Assembly: GCA_009731375.1 (NCBI GenBank)
Contig: BJOX01000028.1
Coordinates: 886,669-931,304 of the forward strand
DNA length: 44,636 nucleotides
Direction of reading: 5' to 3'
Origin: Paulinella micropora
Taxonomy: Eukaryota; Cercozoa; Imbricatea; Euglyphida
Position 1 is the stretch's first letter, and each line of letters begins with the position of its first letter. The notes under the pieces were generated by a model that searched no databases, had not been told where the DNA came from, and worked only from the letters and a program-made list of their open reading frames with translations. Shown here piece after piece: positions 1 to 13,622 of the stretch. Made by a program: the position numbers and the translations under genes.

Positions 1-157
1 TTCTTCAACGTCCTCCTCTTCTTTTTTCCAGAACACAGTCTACCCGTGATTCCCATCCCGGACACATGCACAGTACACAAATTACTGTTTGATGTGAAAC
101 TGCGTTCCTTTGCAAGGACTACATTCCTTTTGCGACATCTCATCTGGTTGTACTTGA
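1..157. other. Plain sequence, no feature seen
   Basis: Mixed-composition sequence without an ORF or motif I recognise. It contains one outlying copy (about 144-156) of the CTGGTTGTACT core that recurs at 682-1231, which shows that this core also exists outside its AACT array. Confidence 0.5.
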
Positions 158-460
<303 letters not shown>

Positions 461-515
461 TTTTAANNNNNNNNNNGTTATGTATGTATGCAATGAGCTT
501 CACCCATCAACACCA

Positions 516-644
516 CTAACTAACTAACTAACTAACTAACTATCTAACTAACTAACTGACTAACTATATAATGACACTAGAGAGGAATGTAATAGGAATA
601 GAGAGGAATAACTAACTCAACTGACTAACTAACTAACTCAACTG

Positions 645-683
<39 letters not shown>

Positions 684-695
684 GGTTGTACTCAA

Positions 696-736
<41 letters not shown>

Positions 737-789
737 GGTTGTACTCAATAACTAACTAACTAACTAACTAACTCACTGGTTGTACTCAA

Positions 790-830
<41 letters not shown>

Positions 831-848
831 CACTGGTTGTACTCAATG

Positions 849-887
<39 letters not shown>

Positions 888-945
888 CACTAACTAACTC
901 ACTGGTTGTACTCAATAACTAACTAACTAACTAACTAACTAACTG

Positions 946-976
<31 letters not shown>

Positions 977-996
977 CACTCACTGGTTGTACTCAA

Positions 997-1029
<33 letters not shown>

Positions 1030-1045
1030 CACTGGTTGTACTCAA

Positions 1046-1078
<33 letters not shown>

Positions 1079-1187
1079 CACTAACTAACTAACTGGTTGT
1101 ACTCAATAACTAACTAACTAACTAATTAACTAACTAACTAACTTGCTAACTAACTAACTTGCTAACTAACTCACTGGTTGTACTTAA

Positions 1188-1220
<33 letters not shown>

Positions 1221-1235
1221 GGTTGTACTCAATAC
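516..1235. repeat. AACT array with ten copies of a 15-bp core
   Basis: (AACT)n is interrupted by the core CTGGTTGTACTCAAT at about 682, 735, 776, 833, 902, 983, 1032, 1093, 1174 and 1219. The core is nearly invariant while the AACT count between cores changes. At 568-607 there is one inverted copy of the CT-rich spacer that is typical of the TTAG array at 8.7-10.8 kb. Confidence 0.9.
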
Positions 1236-1256
1236 GAAACTTACCCCCTGCAACCA

Positions 1257-1940
<684 letters not shown>

Positions 1941-1941
1941 G

Positions 1942-2210
1942 ATGAAATATCGACTAATGTCAGAAAAAAGGAGCTTCTGATTTCGTCAACCAGGAAGTCT
2001 GTGGGTAAAGTATTAACCCGATGCCCAGCTAAGCCGTGATGTTTGCACGGAAGGGACTGATACAGGCAATACCAAAGCTTCCTAGTACCAGGCGGGGCCA
2101 GGGCTCGTTCCATAAAGCGCCCCTTGCAGAACGAGCTCCCACCTCCATTACAGAGGGCCCAGTAAGCAAATGGAGTTTCGAGACTGTTCGACAGTCTAGT
2201 ATAAACCGAC

Positions 2211-2212
<2 letters not shown>
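1942..2212 (-). mobile_element. GATA-tailed retroelement-like repeat, copy B
   Basis: Near-identical to the first 270 bp of copy A, in direct orientation and immediately adjacent to it. It is truncated at its 5' end at about 2212, where GATA repeats begin. Unlike the others, its 3' end has no GATA tail: it abuts the 5' part of copy A. That suggests insertion into, or tandem duplication with, copy A. Confidence 0.75.
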
Positions 2213-3062
<850 letters not shown>

Positions 3063-3357
3063 GACTCCGTTGATTGATACGCCTATGTAAACACATACAC
3101 ACGCATACAAACATAAGCACATACATACTTTTCTACTCAATTTTTTGTATGTACAAGCTGTAGGCATCTACATATCTACCTACATACCTACTATCTATCT
3201 ATCTAAGGGGTACTTCCTATACCTACGTTTATATTTACCTGCATACCTCCTGCGTAAATTGCATGTAAGTCTCTTCTCTCTATCGATCTGTATATATGAT
3301 AATACCTGCTATGTATCTATCTACCTGCCTACCTTTCTACGTATCTACATAAACTTT
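3063..3357. other. Low-complexity CTAT-derived flank, no gene
   Basis: AT-rich sequence with scattered CTAC and CTAT words and ACAT-like stretches. No coding signal or RNA gene is recognisable. Confidence 0.5.
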
Positions 3358-3503
3358 CTATCGGTCACCTCCACAAAGTGTGGTCAGGTTACCGATAAAA
3401 CTACATATGTAGCGCGCCAAGTTTGAGTGTTTTGCGGGCTCGCCGGCCCGGCTCCGGCTCGCCCGCAAAACACGTCAAATTTGTGGCTAGCCGCATAATA
3501 TAC
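3358..3503 (+). mobile_element. Two-hairpin miniature element, copy 1
   Basis: About 145 bp matching 31081-31227 along its length. It begins with an inverted repeat built on TATCGGT / ACCGATA (3359-3398). It then has a second foldback with arms ending in TGTTTTGCGGGC and GCCCGCAAAACA around a GC-rich loop (about 3419-3482), and ends GGCTAGCCGCATAATATAC. No ORF. The build resembles a non-autonomous MITE-like element, but terminal repeats and target duplications are not clear. The left arm of the second hairpin has decayed compared with the copy near 31.1 kb. Confidence 0.7.
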
Positions 3504-3568
3504 TGTTATGTATGGTGTATGTAGGCGAAATAGCTGCCGCAGCATTTAGCCAAGACACGCCTGGTCTG

Positions 3569-3648
3569 TAGATAGCTAGATAGGTAGATAGGTAGATAGA
3601 TAGGTAGGTAGATAGGTAGGTAGATAGATAGATAGATAGATAGATAGG

Positions 3649-3703
<55 letters not shown>

Positions 3704-3704
3704 G

Positions 3705-3739
<35 letters not shown>

Positions 3740-3796
3740 GTAGGTAGATAGATAGATAGATAGATAGGTAGATAGATAGATAGATAGATAGATAGG

Positions 3797-3859
<63 letters not shown>

Positions 3860-3878
3860 GTAGGTAGATAGATAGGTA
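3569..3878. repeat. GATA microsatellite with GGTA variants
   Basis: GATA repeat with interspersed GGTA units, running into a 279-base assembly gap (3879-4157). Confidence 0.9.
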
Positions 3879-4157
3879 NNNNNNNNNNNNNNNNNNNNNN
3901 NNNNNNNNNNNNNNNNNNNNNNNNNNNNNNNNNNNNNNNNNNNNNNNNNNNNNNNNNNNNNNNNNNNNNNNNNNNNNNNNNNNNNNNNNNNNNNNNNNNN
4001 NNNNNNNNNNNNNNNNNNNNNNNNNNNNNNNNNNNNNNNNNNNNNNNNNNNNNNNNNNNNNNNNNNNNNNNNNNNNNNNNNNNNNNNNNNNNNNNNNNNN
4101 NNNNNNNNNNNNNNNNNNNNNNNNNNNNNNNNNNNNNNNNNNNNNNNNNNNNNNNNN
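3879..4157. other. Assembly gap (279 N)
   Basis: Unresolved bases. By comparison with copies A, B and D, the gap should contain the 3' part of GATA-tailed copy C, which resumes at 4158. Confidence 0.98.
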
Positions 4158-4472
4158 CTCCCTAGTACCAGGCGGGGCCAGGGCTCGTTCCATAAGCGCC
4201 CCTTGCAGAACGAGCTCCCACCTCCATTACAGAGGACCCAGTAAGCAGATGGAGTTTCGAGACTGTCGACAGTCTAGTATAAACCGACAGAGCACTGTGG
4301 GTTTTATTCCGGGCTCAACAAGCGAGAAAGGGCACCCTGAGGGAACAGGATTGTGCTTCCCGTCGCTATTTCGGCATGTGACTTATAGGCGTATGGCTAG
4401 GCACAAATAAGGCACCCCACCACGGGCCCAGCACACCCACACCATCCCCTAATTCTCTGTCTGTCGACAGAT
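4158..4472 (-). mobile_element. GATA-tailed retroelement-like repeat, copy C (partial)
   Basis: Matches the middle and 5' part of copy A with a few single-base differences, for example at the TCGACAGTC palindrome near 4266, which is one base shorter. Its 5' limit is about 4472, where GATA repeats begin. The 3' part is lost in the gap. Confidence 0.75.
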
Positions 4473-4475
4473 GGC

Positions 4476-4522
<47 letters not shown>

Positions 4523-4543
4523 AAGATAGAAAGATAGAAAGAT

Positions 4544-4609
<66 letters not shown>

Positions 4610-4619
4610 GATAGATAGA
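4473..4619. repeat. GATA microsatellite with AAAGATAG variants
   Basis: (GATA)n including an eight-base variant (GATAGAAA) repeated at about 4520-4550. Confidence 0.9.
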
Positions 4620-4705
4620 TATGTTTGGTCTATCAGCTCTGCATATCCGAAGACAGAGGAATCAATTCCACCCCGCCACCAGTTGGTGGCTGGGCAGCGG
4701 GCTGG
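4620..4705 (+). repeat. Dispersed 85-bp repeat, copy 1
   Basis: An inverted copy of the same roughly 85 bp lies at 21744-21830. Shared landmarks are GGTCTATCAGCTCTG, a CACCCCGCCACCAG stretch and an internal CCACCAACTGGTGG-like palindrome. Both copies sit inside GATA/CTAT repeat. Nature unknown. Confidence 0.75.
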
Positions 4706-4779
4706 ATAGATAGATTGATAGACTCACTGATTGATTGATTGATTGATTGACTGATTGATTGATTGATTGATCGATTGAT

Positions 4780-4847
<68 letters not shown>

Positions 4848-4894
4848 ATGGATGGATGGATGGATGGATGGATGGATGGACGGATGGATGGATG

Positions 4895-4972
<78 letters not shown>

Positions 4973-4981
4973 CAGATAGAC

Positions 4982-5078
<97 letters not shown>

Positions 5079-5092
5079 TATAGCTAGCTAGC

Positions 5093-5175
<83 letters not shown>

Positions 5176-5186
5176 ATAGATAGATG
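4706..5186. repeat. GATT, GGAT and GATA microsatellites
   Basis: Successive blocks: GATT (about 4725-4848), GGAT (about 4849-4896) and GATA (about 4897-5186). Each block differs from the next by one base, as if repeat type changed by point mutation followed by expansion. Confidence 0.95.
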
Positions 5187-5204
5187 CTCTAGCTCTGTAA
5201 TTCA

Positions 5205-5485
5205 CCAGTTTGTTCTTCTTCTTCTTGTTATTTCTTCTTCTTCGTCTTCTTCTTCTTCTCCTTCTTTCTTTCTTTTTCTTCTTGTTGTTATTTCTTCTTC
5301 TTCTTCTTCTTCTTCTTCTTCTTCTTCTTCTTCTTCTTCTTCTTCTTCTTCTTCTGCTTGTTTCTTCTTCTTCTTCTGCTTCTTCTTCTTCTTCTTCTTC
5401 TTCTTCTTCTTTCTTCTTCTTTCTTCTTTCTTCTTCTTTCTTCTTCTTCTTCTTCTTCTTCTTCTTTCTTCTTCTTCTTTCTTCT

Positions 5486-5520
<35 letters not shown>

Positions 5521-5552
5521 TTCTTCTTCCTCTTCCTCTTCTTCTTCTTCTT

Positions 5553-5612
<60 letters not shown>

Positions 5613-5676
5613 TTACTACAACTTCCGCTTCTTCTTCTTCTTCTTCTTCTTCTTCTTTTTTTTTCTGTTCTTCTGA
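5205..5676. repeat. CTT triplet tract with embedded CTA block
   Basis: Pyrimidine-rich (CTT)n, with a pure (CTA)n block at about 5553-5613, then CTT again and a T run. Poly-Leu and poly-Ser frames are repeat translations. The long homopurine-homopyrimidine tract could form triplex DNA. Confidence 0.95.
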
Positions 5677-5682
5677 TTGGGT

Positions 5683-5731
5683 ATAACTAACTAACTAACT
5701 AACCAGCTAACTAACTAACTAACTAACCAAA

Positions 5732-5768
<37 letters not shown>

Positions 5769-5943
5769 GACTGACCAACCAACTAACTAACTAAGTACTA
5801 ACTAACTAACCAACCAAACAACCAACTAACTAACTAACTAACTAACTAACTACCTAACTAACCAACCAACTAAGTAACTAACTAACTAAATAACTAACTA
5901 ACCAACTAACTAACTAACTAACTAACTAACTGACCAACCAACC

Positions 5944-5982
<39 letters not shown>

Positions 5983-6053
5983 CAACCAACTAACTAACTA
6001 ACTAACTAACTGACTAACTAACTAACCTACTAACTAACTAACTAACTAACCAA

Positions 6054-6084
<31 letters not shown>

Positions 6085-6294
6085 ACTAACCAACTAACCA
6101 ACTAACTAACTAACCAACTAACTAACTAACTAACCAAATAACTAACTAACTAAACTAACTAACTGACCAACCAACTAACTGACTAACTAACTAACCAACC
6201 AAGTAACTAACTACTTAACTAACTAACTAACTAGCTAACTAGCTAACCAACTAACCAACTAACCAACTAACTAACTAACTAACTAACTAACTCA
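5683..6294. repeat. AACT / AACC tetranucleotide array
   Basis: About 600 bp of AACT with frequent AACC substitutions and no unique core. It ends abruptly at an AT-rich region. Confidence 0.95.
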
Positions 6295-6302
6295 CGTTCT
6301 CT

Positions 6303-6376
6303 TTATATATATATATACATATATATGTATGTATATGTATATGTATGTATATGCATATATATATATATATGTATAA

Positions 6377-6411
<35 letters not shown>

Positions 6412-6454
6412 CATATATATGTGTGTGTATATATATATGTATATATATATACAC

Positions 6455-6494
<40 letters not shown>

Positions 6495-6631
6495 GTATAC
6501 ATTCACATATAATAGACGTATACATATACATATACGTATACATATACATATACATATACATATTCATGTACATATACATATACATATACATACAACTGAC
6601 ACTCGCAAAACTAGCTGTCCCGGTATGTATA

Positions 6632-6687
<56 letters not shown>

Positions 6688-6692
6688 CATGT
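6303..6692. repeat. AT and ATAC-rich microsatellite region
   Basis: Alternating AT, ATAC/GTAT hexamer-like and AT tracts with no gene. A short unique stretch lies at about 6595-6625. Confidence 0.9.
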
Positions 6693-6735
6693 TTTTGCTT
6701 TAGTCTGGTGTGAGACCATTTCCAGCTCCATGTCA
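6693..6735. repeat. Dispersed spacer, copy 1 of 3
   Basis: Built on TTTAGTCTGGTGTGAGACC followed by ATTTCCAGCTCC. Close copies lie at about 6938-6985 and, more diverged, at 8038-8070. They separate different microsatellites. Confidence 0.75.
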
Positions 6736-6892
6736 TCTTATATTATATTATATTATATTATAGTATATTATATTATATTATATTATATTATATTATATTA
6801 TATTATATTATATTATTTATATTATATTATATTATATTATATTATATTATATTATATATTATATTATATTATATTATATTATATATATATGT
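6736..6892. repeat. TATTA pentanucleotide tract
   Basis: (TATTA)n with two short phase slips at about 6815 and 6856. Confidence 0.95.
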
Positions 6893-6937
6893 ATATACAT
6901 ATACATATATATACATGAATATATGCACATGTGTATT

Positions 6938-6985
6938 TGCTTTAGTCTGGTGTGAGACTATTTCTAGCTCCAAGTCAGATCGGGT
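6938..6985. repeat. Dispersed spacer, copy 2 of 3
   Basis: Same TTTAGTCTGGTGTGAGAC core as 6693-6735, followed here by TTTG repeats rather than TATTA. Confidence 0.75.
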
Positions 6986-6989
6986 AATT

Positions 6990-7286
6990 AATCTTGCTTG
7001 TTTGTTTGCTTGTTTTGTTTTGTTTTGTTTGTTTGTTTGTTTTATTTGTTTGCTTGCTTGTTTGTTTTTTTGTTTTTTTGTTTCTTTGTTTCTTTGTTTG
7101 TTTTGTTTGTTTTGTTTGTTTTGTTTGTTTGGTTTGTTTGTTCTGTTTTGTTTGTTTGTTTTGTTTTTTGTTTGTTTGCTTGCTTGTTTGCTTGCTTCCT
7201 TGCTTGCTTGTTTGTTTGTTTGTTTGTTTGTTTGTTTGTTGTTTGTTTGTTTGTTTGTTTGTTTGTTTGTTTGTTTGTTTGTTTGT
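6990..7286. repeat. TTTG / CTTG microsatellite
   Basis: TTTG with CTTG and TTTTG variants. Three overlapping Cys-Leu-Phe-Val frames are repeat translations. Confidence 0.95.
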
Positions 7287-7357
7287 TAGATAGTTAGATA
7301 GTTAGACAATTAGTTAGATAGTCAATTAGTTAGATAGTTAGGTAATTAGTTAGGTAG

Positions 7358-7412
<55 letters not shown>

Positions 7413-7530
7413 ATTAGTTAGTTAAGTTGATTAGGTAAGTTGGTTAGTTAAAGTTAGTTAAAGTTAGTTACTTAGTTACTTAGTTTGTTTGTTTGTTTGT
7501 TTGTTTGTTTGTTTGTTGGTTGGTTGGTTG

Positions 7531-7574
<44 letters not shown>

Positions 7575-7773
7575 AGTTAAGTTTGTTTGTTTGTTTGTTT
7601 GTTTGTTTGTTTCTTTGTTTGTTTTTTTTGTTTGTTTAACTTGGTAAGTTAGTTAATTAGTTAATTAGTTAGTTAGTTAGTTAAAGTTAGTTAGTTAGTT
7701 AGTTAGTTACTTAGTTAGTTAGTTAGTTAGTTTAACTTGGTTAGTTAGTTACTTAGTTAGTTACTTAGTTAGG

Positions 7774-7829
<56 letters not shown>

Positions 7830-7872
7830 CAGTTAGTCAGTTAGTTAGTTGGTTAGTTAGTAAAACTTGGTG

Positions 7873-7917
<45 letters not shown>

Positions 7918-7928
7918 AGTTTAACGTG

Positions 7929-7965
<37 letters not shown>

Positions 7966-7971
7966 GTATAA

Positions 7972-8007
<36 letters not shown>

Positions 8008-8036
8008 ACAGTTAGTAAGTTTAACTTGGTTAGTTA
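7287..8036. repeat. TTAG tetranucleotide array with TTTG interludes
   Basis: TTAG/GTTA repeats broken by TTTG blocks (about 7483-7515 and 7583-7637) and a recurring AACTTGGTTAGT join (7647, 7734, 7866, 8023). Confidence 0.9.
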
Positions 8037-8037
8037 G

Positions 8038-8202
8038 TTAGTCTGGTGTGCGATGATTTCCAGTTTTAATCACTAGCTAATTAATTAACTAACTAACTAT
8101 CTAACTAACTAATAAACTAACTAACTAAATAACTAACGAACTTAGTCTAATCTCTGGTAATCACTAAAAAACTAACTTACTAACCAACTGAAAAAAAAAT
8201 GA

Positions 8203-8233
<31 letters not shown>

Positions 8234-8256
8234 AAATAAAGACATACATACATACA
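8038..8256. repeat. Diverged spacer copy 3, AACT and AAAT tracts
   Basis: Third, diverged copy of the TCTGGTGTGMGA spacer (8038-8070), then AACT repeats on the opposite strand sense to the upstream TTAG array. A short AAAT tract lies at about 8203-8236. Confidence 0.75.
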
Positions 8257-8495
8257 CACGTAGGTCCTGGAGGCCTGGTGGAAAAGGCTTTTTGACTTTG
8301 CTCTCACATATACACATATACACATATATACATACATACATACATACATACATACATACATACATACGTAGGTTCTAGAGGCCTGGCGCAAAGGCCATTT
8401 AACTTTACTCTCACATACATACATACATACATACATACATACGTACACACGTAGGTCCTGGATGCCTGGCAGAAAGGCCATTTGACTTTACTCTC
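8257..8495. repeat. Three cores of about 55 bp separated by ACAT
   Basis: Three related units at about 8257-8310, 8366-8413 and 8447-8494 share ACGTAGGTYCTRGAKGCCTG and a later TTTACTCTC, with ACAT repeats of different length between them. No coding potential. Confidence 0.85.
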
Positions 8496-8559
8496 TATCA
8501 GGTGATAAATTTCTTCTTCTTCTTCTTCTTCTATCGCTTTCACGTTTCTCTCTCCTTTG

Positions 8560-8561
8560 TC

Positions 8562-8592
<31 letters not shown>

Positions 8593-8665
8593 CCTACCTA
8601 CCTACCTTCCTACCTATCTACCTATCTATCTATCTATCTATCTATATATCTATCTATCTTATTAC
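8560..8665. repeat. CTAT microsatellite
   Basis: CTAT with a short CTAC/CTTC block in the middle (about 8591-8615). A short CTT run precedes it at 8510-8532. Confidence 0.9.
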
Positions 8666-8679
8666 ATTCGTCCCTATCG

Positions 8680-8747
8680 CTATTATGGTGTTCTCTATCG
8701 TTTTCACATTTCTCTCTATTCCTATTCTATTCCTCTCTATTTCCATC

Positions 8748-8792
<45 letters not shown>

Positions 8793-8843
8793 TAGTCAGT
8801 TAGTTATTCCTCTCTATTCCTATGATTTCCTCTCTATTGCCAT

Positions 8844-8897
<54 letters not shown>

Positions 8898-8939
8898 TTT
8901 ATAGCTAGTTAGTTATTCCTCCCTATTGCCATCATATAT

Positions 8940-8973
<34 letters not shown>

Positions 8974-9050
8974 CGTTAGTTAGTTACTTAATTACTTGGT
9001 TACTTAGTTCGTTCGTTAGTTCGTTCGTTATTTAGTTAGTTAGTTAGTTG

Positions 9051-9110
<60 letters not shown>

Positions 9111-9205
9111 CTTAGTTACTTAGTTACTTAGTTAGTTCGTTCGTTAGTTAGTTAGTTATTTAGTTATTTAGTTAGTTAGTTATTTATTTACTTAGTTAGT
9201 TAGTC

Positions 9206-9246
<41 letters not shown>

Positions 9247-9298
9247 TAGTCAGTTCTTTATTCTTCTCTATTCCTATTATATTCCTCTCTATTGTCAT

Positions 9299-9356
<58 letters not shown>

Positions 9357-9431
9357 TAGTCAGTTCTTTATTCTTCTCTATTCCTATTATATTCCTCTCT
9401 ATTGTCATTATATAGTTAGTTAGTTAGTTAC

Positions 9432-9492
<61 letters not shown>

Positions 9493-9605
9493 CAGTTAGT
9501 TAGTTGGTTAGTTAGTCAGTTAGTTAGTTAGTTATTCCTCTCTATTCCTATTATATTCCTCTCTGTTGTCATTATATAGTTAGTTAGTTGGTTAGTTAGT
9601 TAGTC

Positions 9606-9654
<49 letters not shown>

Positions 9655-9679
9655 TTCCTCTCTATTACCATCATATAGC

Positions 9680-9741
<62 letters not shown>

Positions 9742-9792
9742 TAGTAAGTTAGTTATTCCTCTCTATTCCTATGATTTCCTCTCTATTGCCAT

Positions 9793-9842
<50 letters not shown>

Positions 9843-9860
9843 TTCCTCTCTATTGCCATC

Positions 9861-9897
<37 letters not shown>

Positions 9898-9968
9898 CTT
9901 AGTTAGTTAGTTAGTTATAGTCAGTTAGTTATTCCTTGCTATTCCTATGATTTCCTCTCTATTGCCAT

Positions 9969-10019
<51 letters not shown>

Positions 10020-10053
10020 GTAGGTAGTTAGTTAGTTCCTCTCTATTGCCATC

Positions 10054-10102
<49 letters not shown>

Positions 10103-10177
10103 CTTAGTTAGTTAGTTAGTTAGTTATAGTCAGTTAGTTATTCCTCTCTATTACTATGATTTCCTCTCTATTGCCAT

Positions 10178-10222
<45 letters not shown>

Positions 10223-10256
10223 GGTTAGTTAGTTATTATTCCTCTCTATTGCCATC

Positions 10257-10301
<45 letters not shown>

Positions 10302-10362
10302 CTTAGTTACTTAGTTACTTAGTTACTTAGTTACTTAGGTACTTCATTAGTTCGTTCGTTAT

Positions 10363-10413
<51 letters not shown>

Positions 10414-10446
10414 CTTAGTTACTTAGTTACTTAGTTACTTAGTTAC

Positions 10447-10493
<47 letters not shown>

Positions 10494-10496
10494 ATC

Positions 10497-10545
<49 letters not shown>

Positions 10546-10789
10546 TTCCTCTCTGTTCCTATTATATTCCTCTTTATTGCCATTATGCAGTTGGTTGGTT
10601 AGTTAGTTAGTTAGTTAGTTAGTTAGGAATAGAGAGGAATAAAGAACTGACTATAACTATTATATTCCTCTCTATCGTCATTATATGGTTAGTGAGTTAG
10701 TTAGTTAGTTAGTTAGTTAGTTATTTAGTTAGTTATAGTCAGTTACTTATTCCTCTATTCCTATTATAATCCTCTCTATTGCCATAATA

Positions 10790-10824
<35 letters not shown>

Positions 10825-10838
10825 AGTTAGTTAGTTAG

Positions 10839-10879
<41 letters not shown>

Positions 10880-10900
10880 GGTTAGTTGGTTAGTAAGTTG
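8680..10900. repeat. TTAG array with about 15 copies of a CT-rich spacer
   Basis: (TTAG)n blocks of 40-150 bp are separated by a spacer built from TTCCTCTCTATTCCTATTAT and CCTCTCTATTGCCATYATAT. Examples lie near 8806, 8921, 9256, 9375, 9535, 9652, 9755, 9841, 10138, 10238, 10545 and 10748. Two spacers in a row (9256 and 9375) are almost identical over more than 80 bp. A reverse-complement spacer half occurs at 10626-10645. Confidence 0.9.
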
Positions 10901-10941
10901 GGTAGTTGGTTAGTGAGTGAGTGAGTGAATTAGTTAGTCAC

Positions 10942-11002
<61 letters not shown>

Positions 11003-13278
11003 CACTTAGTCAGCTAGTTAGTTATTCAGTTAGTCAGTTTGTCAGTTAGTCAGTTAGTCAGTTAGTTAGCTAGTCAGTTAGTCAGTTAGTTAGTCAGTTA
11101 GTCGGTTAGTCGGTTAGTCAGTTAGTTAGTTAGTTAGTTAGTCAGCTAGTTAGTTAGTCAGTTAGTCAGTAAGTCAGTTAGTCACTTAGTCACTTAGTCA
11201 CTTAGTCAGTTAGTCAGTTAGTCAGTTAGTCAGTAGTCAATCAGTCAGGTTAGTCAATCAGTCAGGTTAGTCAGTTAGTCAGTCAGTCAGTTAGTCAGTT
11301 AGTCAATCAGTCAGGTTAGTCAGTTAGTCAATTAGTCAGTTAGTCAGTTGGTCAGTTAATCAGTTAGTCAGTTAGTCGGTTAGTCAGTTAGTCAGTTAGT
11401 CAGTTAGTCAGTTAGTCAGTTAGTCAGTTAGTCAGTTGGTCTGTTAGTCGGTTGGTCAGTTAGTCGGTTAGTCAGTTAGTCAGTCAGTCAGTCAGTCAGT
11501 TAGTCAGTTAGTCAGTTAGTCAGTTAGTCAGGTTAGTCAGGTTAGTCAATCAGTCAGGTTAGTCAGTTAGTCAGTTAGTCAGTAAGTCAGTAAGTCAGTT
11601 AGTCAGTTAGTCAGTTAGTTAGTCAATCAGTCAGGTTAGTCACTTAGTCAGTTAGTCGGTTGGTCAGTTAGTCAGTTAGTCAGTTAGTCAGTTAGTCAGT
11701 TAGTCAGTTAGTCAGTTAGTCAGGTTAGTCAGTTAGTCAGTTAGTCAGTTAGTCAATTAGTCGGTTAGTCAGTTAGTTAGTTAGTTAGTTAGTCAATCAG
11801 TCAGGTTAGTCAGTTAGTCAGTTAGTCAGTTAGTCAGTTAGTCGGTTGGTCAGTTAGTCAGTTAGTCAGTTAGTCAGTTAGTCAGTTAGTCAGTTAGTCA
11901 GTTAGTCGGTTAGTCAGTTAGTCAGTTAGTCAGTTAGTTAGTCAGTTAGTCAATCAGTCAGCTTAGTCAGTTAGTCAGTTAGTCAGTTAGTCAGTTAGTC
12001 AGTTAGTCAATAGTCGGTTAGTCAGTTAGTCAGTCAGTTAGTCAGTTAGTCAATCAGTCAGGTTAGTCAGTTAGTCAGTTAGTCAGTTAGTCAGTTAGTC
12101 AGTTTGTCAGTTTGTCAGTTTGTCAGTTAGTCAATCAATCAGGTTAGTCAGTAAGTCACTTAGTCGGTTAGTCGGTTAGTCAGTTAGTCAGTTAGTCACT
12201 TAGTCAGCTAGTCAGTTAGTCGGTTGGTCAGTTAGTCAGTTAGTCAGTTAGTCAGTTAGTCGGTTAGTCGGTTAGTCAGTTAGTCAGTTAGTCAGGTAGT
12301 CAGTTTGTCAGTTTGTCAGTTAGTCAATCAATCAGGTCAGTCAGTAAGTCACTTAGTCAGTTAGTCACTTAGTCAGCTAGTCAGTTAGTCGGTTGGTCAC
12401 TTAGTCGGCTAGTCAGTTAGTCAGTTAGTCACTTAGTCAGTCAGTTAGTCGGTTGTTCAGTTAGTCAGTTAGTCAGTTAGTCAATCAGGGTTAGTCAGTT
12501 AGTCACTTAGTCAGTTAGTCAATCAATCAGGTTAGTCAGTAAGTCACTTAGTCAGTTAGTCACTTAGTCAGCTAGTGAGTCAGTCGGTTTGTCAGTTAGT
12601 CACTTAGTCAGTTGTCACTTAGTCAGCTAGTCAGTTCGTCGGTTGGTCAGTTAGTCAGTTAGTCAGTTAGTCAGTTAATCAGTTAGTCAGTTAGTCAGTT
12701 AGTCACTTAGTCAGTTAGTCAATCAGTCAGGTTAGTCAGTAAGTCACTTAGTGTCACTTAGTCAGCTAGTCAGTTAGTCGGTTTGTCGGTTTGTCAGTTA
12801 GTCAGTTAGTCAGTTAGTCAGTTAGTCAGTTAGTCAGTTAGTCACTTAGTCAATCAGTCAGGTTAGTCAGTAAGTCACTTAGTCAGTTAGTCACTTAGTC
12901 AGCTAGTCAGTTAGTCGGTTTGTCAGTTAGTCAGCTAGTCGGTTGGTCGGTTAGTCAGCTAGTCAGTTAGTCGGTTGGTCAGTTAGTCAGTTAGTCACTT
13001 AGTCAGTTAGTCAGTTAGTCAGTTAGTCAATCAGTCAGGTTAGTCAGTAAGTCACTTAGTCAGTTAGTCACTTAGTCAGCTAGTCAGTTCGTCGGTTGGT
13101 CAGTTAGTCAGCTAGTCGGTTGGTCAGTTAGTCAGCTAGTCAGTTAGTCGGTTGGTCAGTTAGTCAGTTAGTCAGTTAGTCAGTTAGTCAGTTAGTCAAT
13201 CAGTCAGGTTAGTCAGTAAGTCACTTAGTCAGTTAGTCACTTAGTCAGCTAGTCAGTTAGTCAGTTAGTCAGTTAGTT
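10901..13278. repeat. TTAGTCAG octamer satellite with higher-order units
   Basis: About 2.4 kb in which TTAG and TCAG alternate as an octamer. A longer word containing AATCAGTCAGGTTAGTCAG recurs. In the right half it heads a larger unit (near 12512, 12718, 12850, 13027 and 13196) that includes CACTTAGTCAGCTAGTCAG and GTCGGTTGGTCAG. That gives a higher-order period of roughly 130-210 bp. Confidence 0.9.
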
Positions 13279-13321
13279 ACAAATGACACAGGGGAACCAT
13301 CGCGTGCGTTTGGGACGCGAA

Positions 13322-13322
13322 A

Positions 13323-13372
<50 letters not shown>

Positions 13373-13417
13373 ATATCTATCTATCTATGTATCTATCTAT
13401 CTATCTATCTATCTATG

Positions 13418-13468
<51 letters not shown>

Positions 13469-13489
13469 GTATCTATGTATCTATCTATG

Positions 13490-13520
<31 letters not shown>

Positions 13521-13585
13521 GTATGTATCTATCTATGTATCTATCTATCCATCTATCTATCTATCTATCTATCTATCTATATATG

Positions 13586-13621
<36 letters not shown>
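13322..13621. repeat. CTAT microsatellite
   Basis: CTAT with dispersed GTAT variants, about 300 bp, directly abutting the 5' limit of GATA-tailed copy D. Confidence 0.95.

Positions 13622-13622
<1 letters not shown>

Noticed and set aside
5210-5690. Poly-Leu / poly-Ser / poly-Thr ORF
   Set aside because: Pure translation of CTT and CTA triplets.
8257-8495. CRISPR-like arrangement of repeats and spacers (also 17.9-19.3 kb and 27.1-30.5 kb)
   Set aside because: The variable parts are microsatellites rather than unique spacers, no cas genes are present, and the context is eukaryotic.
7287-10900. TTAG repeats as possible telomeric DNA
   Set aside because: TTAG lacks the G-rich run of known telomere repeats such as TTAGG or TTAGGG, and it lies internally with spacers.
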